A stretch of DNA of 64,000 nt from Byssochlamys sp. IMV 00236 (Eukaryota; Ascomycota; Eurotiomycetes; Eurotiales; Thermoascaceae): contig MSJH02000512.1 in the NCBI GenBank assembly GCA_001931875.2, positions 1 to 64,000 of the forward strand, given 5' to 3'. The notes below the pieces were generated by a model. The model was not told the DNA's origin. It ran no database searches and worked only from the letters and a program-made list of their open reading frames with translations. Each line of letters opens with the position of its first letter. Positions within the stretch are counted from its first letter, which is position 1. A program made the translations under genes and the position numbers. This document shows positions 62,911 through 64,000 of this stretch, one piece after another.

Positions 62911-64000
62911 ATGGTCCGATCTAATATGAAAGAAAAGATGTCCATGAACATGATGCATCGAGGCCTTTTCTGATTTTTCTGATCAGTGATCCATCCAGCT
63001 AGCTAGATCTGTATATATCTTCCTTTTTCTTTTCCTTTTCCGTTGCCAAGGAAAAAATGGTATAGAGAATTTGGAGATGAAATATATAATGATGCTGATT
63101 ATAGTCGATTACTATACTAATGGGAAGGATTGATTTCTCCTTCTCATAGTATGAAAACAGAACTTCCTATTCGAGCTGCAAACATTTCAAATTCGCTGGA
63201 TAGATGATATATAGACTAATTTGCTGTTTGCTTAGCCCTCTAGAATTTAGATAAACCTTGGAATAATGAAAAGGTGGACGCTAATAGCCTGGTCTATCAT
63301 GGTAGCCTCAGTTGGATGTCAGAGCTGCATCATTGGCAGATATAGGTAGTATTGAGCTGTCCATCGGATTGGATTCCTACAAGAGGGTTACAGTCTAGCA
63401 AAAGGGCTGGGCAAACGACTCCTCATAGATAATATGGTTCTACAGCACCTGCCTCCTGCGTAGCTAGATTGGCCAAAACAGATTAAGGTGTGGAACCCGA
63501 GAAACCAGATAAGGCTTAAGGTATCAGGCTGACGCCGGCATATCCTCTCTTCAACGGAAGGCGAGGCGGATACAGGACTAGGGGTAATACTAATGACTGC
63601 CTGGGATAAAGTAAGTCTTGGAGGCCACTGGAATCTCAGCAAGCAGCTGCCAAGTTAATGTGAAAAGGCAGCTGAGCACTGGAACTAAGACCGAGGCAGA
63701 AGCGGGGAAGCGACGCCTCGAAACGATATATCGAAAGAAGCAAAAGCAAGGGCAAAACAAATGTACATAGCTCGGATAGAGAAATGACATATTAACATTA
63801 GTAACTCATGAGTGTGTGATATCGACTGGAAACTGCGGAGAAACTGTGTGCTGTATTCCATAGTCGGTTGCTCAGCATGGATAATCACCATCGACGACTA
63901 GTTCTGTTAGTGGAAGTATAACCATGAATGGCATAAGCATATATTACCTGTAAGCAGACTCTATCTGGGGCCGTTTCCGCTTAGATTTGGAGGGCACATC
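62911..64000. other. Right edge, no gene seen
   Basis: AP-3 beta 3' flank followed by AT-rich DNA. Short minus-strand frames (63388-63891) overlap and lack domains. A string CTTAGATTTGGAGGGCAC near 63980-63997 repeats, with one change, a string near 47952. Confidence 0.55.

Overview
This is nuclear DNA from a filamentous ascomycete, most likely an Eurotiales mould (Aspergillus or a close relative). Genes are intron-rich with short introns (about 50-75 nt, GT..CTAAC/CTGAC..AG), sit singly on both strands, and are separated by 0.3-4 kb of AT-richer DNA. The strongest taxonomic pointers are an SreA-type two-finger GATA iron regulator, a fungal rhodopsin-fold membrane protein, an SRPK-type kinase of the expanded mould family, and a TVP15 Golgi protein. 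No virus, bacterial operon or CRISPR array was seen. The species call is inference.

Layout. 1-2.1 kb: low-complexity DNA. 2.1-3.25 kb (-): decaying HNH-nuclease gene. 4.1-5.4 kb (-): NADP short-chain dehydrogenase with a mitochondrial-like leader. 7.0-9.55 kb (+): 836-residue orphan with an internal duplication. 10.6-12.1 kb (+): SRPK-like kinase. 12.1-15.5 kb: gene-poor, with a MITE-like inverted repeat and coding-like relics. 15.5-16.9 kb (+): rhodopsin-domain membrane protein. 17.5-18.0 kb (-): GNAT acetyltransferase. 19.1-21.1 kb (+): 14-TM drug transporter. 21.9-22.6 kb (+): TVP15. 25.4-27.3 kb (+): sreA with a long leader. 28.0-29.3 kb (+): CapA-like metallophosphatase. 30.3-31.35 kb (-): nuclear-looking conserved protein. 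31.9-32.8 kb (-): calcineurin-like phosphoesterase. 33.4-34.8 kb (-): D-amino-acid oxidase. 36.2-37.8 kb (+): OTU deubiquitinase with a UBA-like domain. 39.07-39.68 kb (-): thioredoxin with two possible starts. 41.9-44.4 kb (-): 850-residue disordered/coiled-coil protein. 47.5 kb: tRNA-Ile(AAT). 49.3-50.2 kb (+): NECAP endocytic adaptor. 51.65 kb: broken tRNA-like element. 51.8-56.0 kb: gene desert with relics. 56.07-57.25 kb (-): eIF2B alpha (GCN3). 57.56-59.1 kb (+): NUF2. 59.25-59.96 kb (-): uncharacterised protein. 60.3-62.9 kb (+): AP-3 beta adaptin. 62.9-64 kb: no gene seen.

The genes are mostly independent housekeeping and accessory loci, not a biosynthetic cluster: no polyketide synthase, peptide synthetase or terpene cyclase is present. 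Two head-to-head pairs, GCN3/NUF2 and the 234-residue protein/AP-3 beta, share promoters of about 310-320 bp. I reconstructed exon joins by hand from splice signals and checked frame arithmetic; family calls come from recognised motifs, not from database searches. I did not find a clear new multi-gene system. The most notable items are a GC-AG intron in GCN3, an interrupted tRNA-like element, an intergenic 9-mer (TACTCCGTA) present at least six times, and iron-regulation motifs around sreA and upstream of the CapA-like gene.
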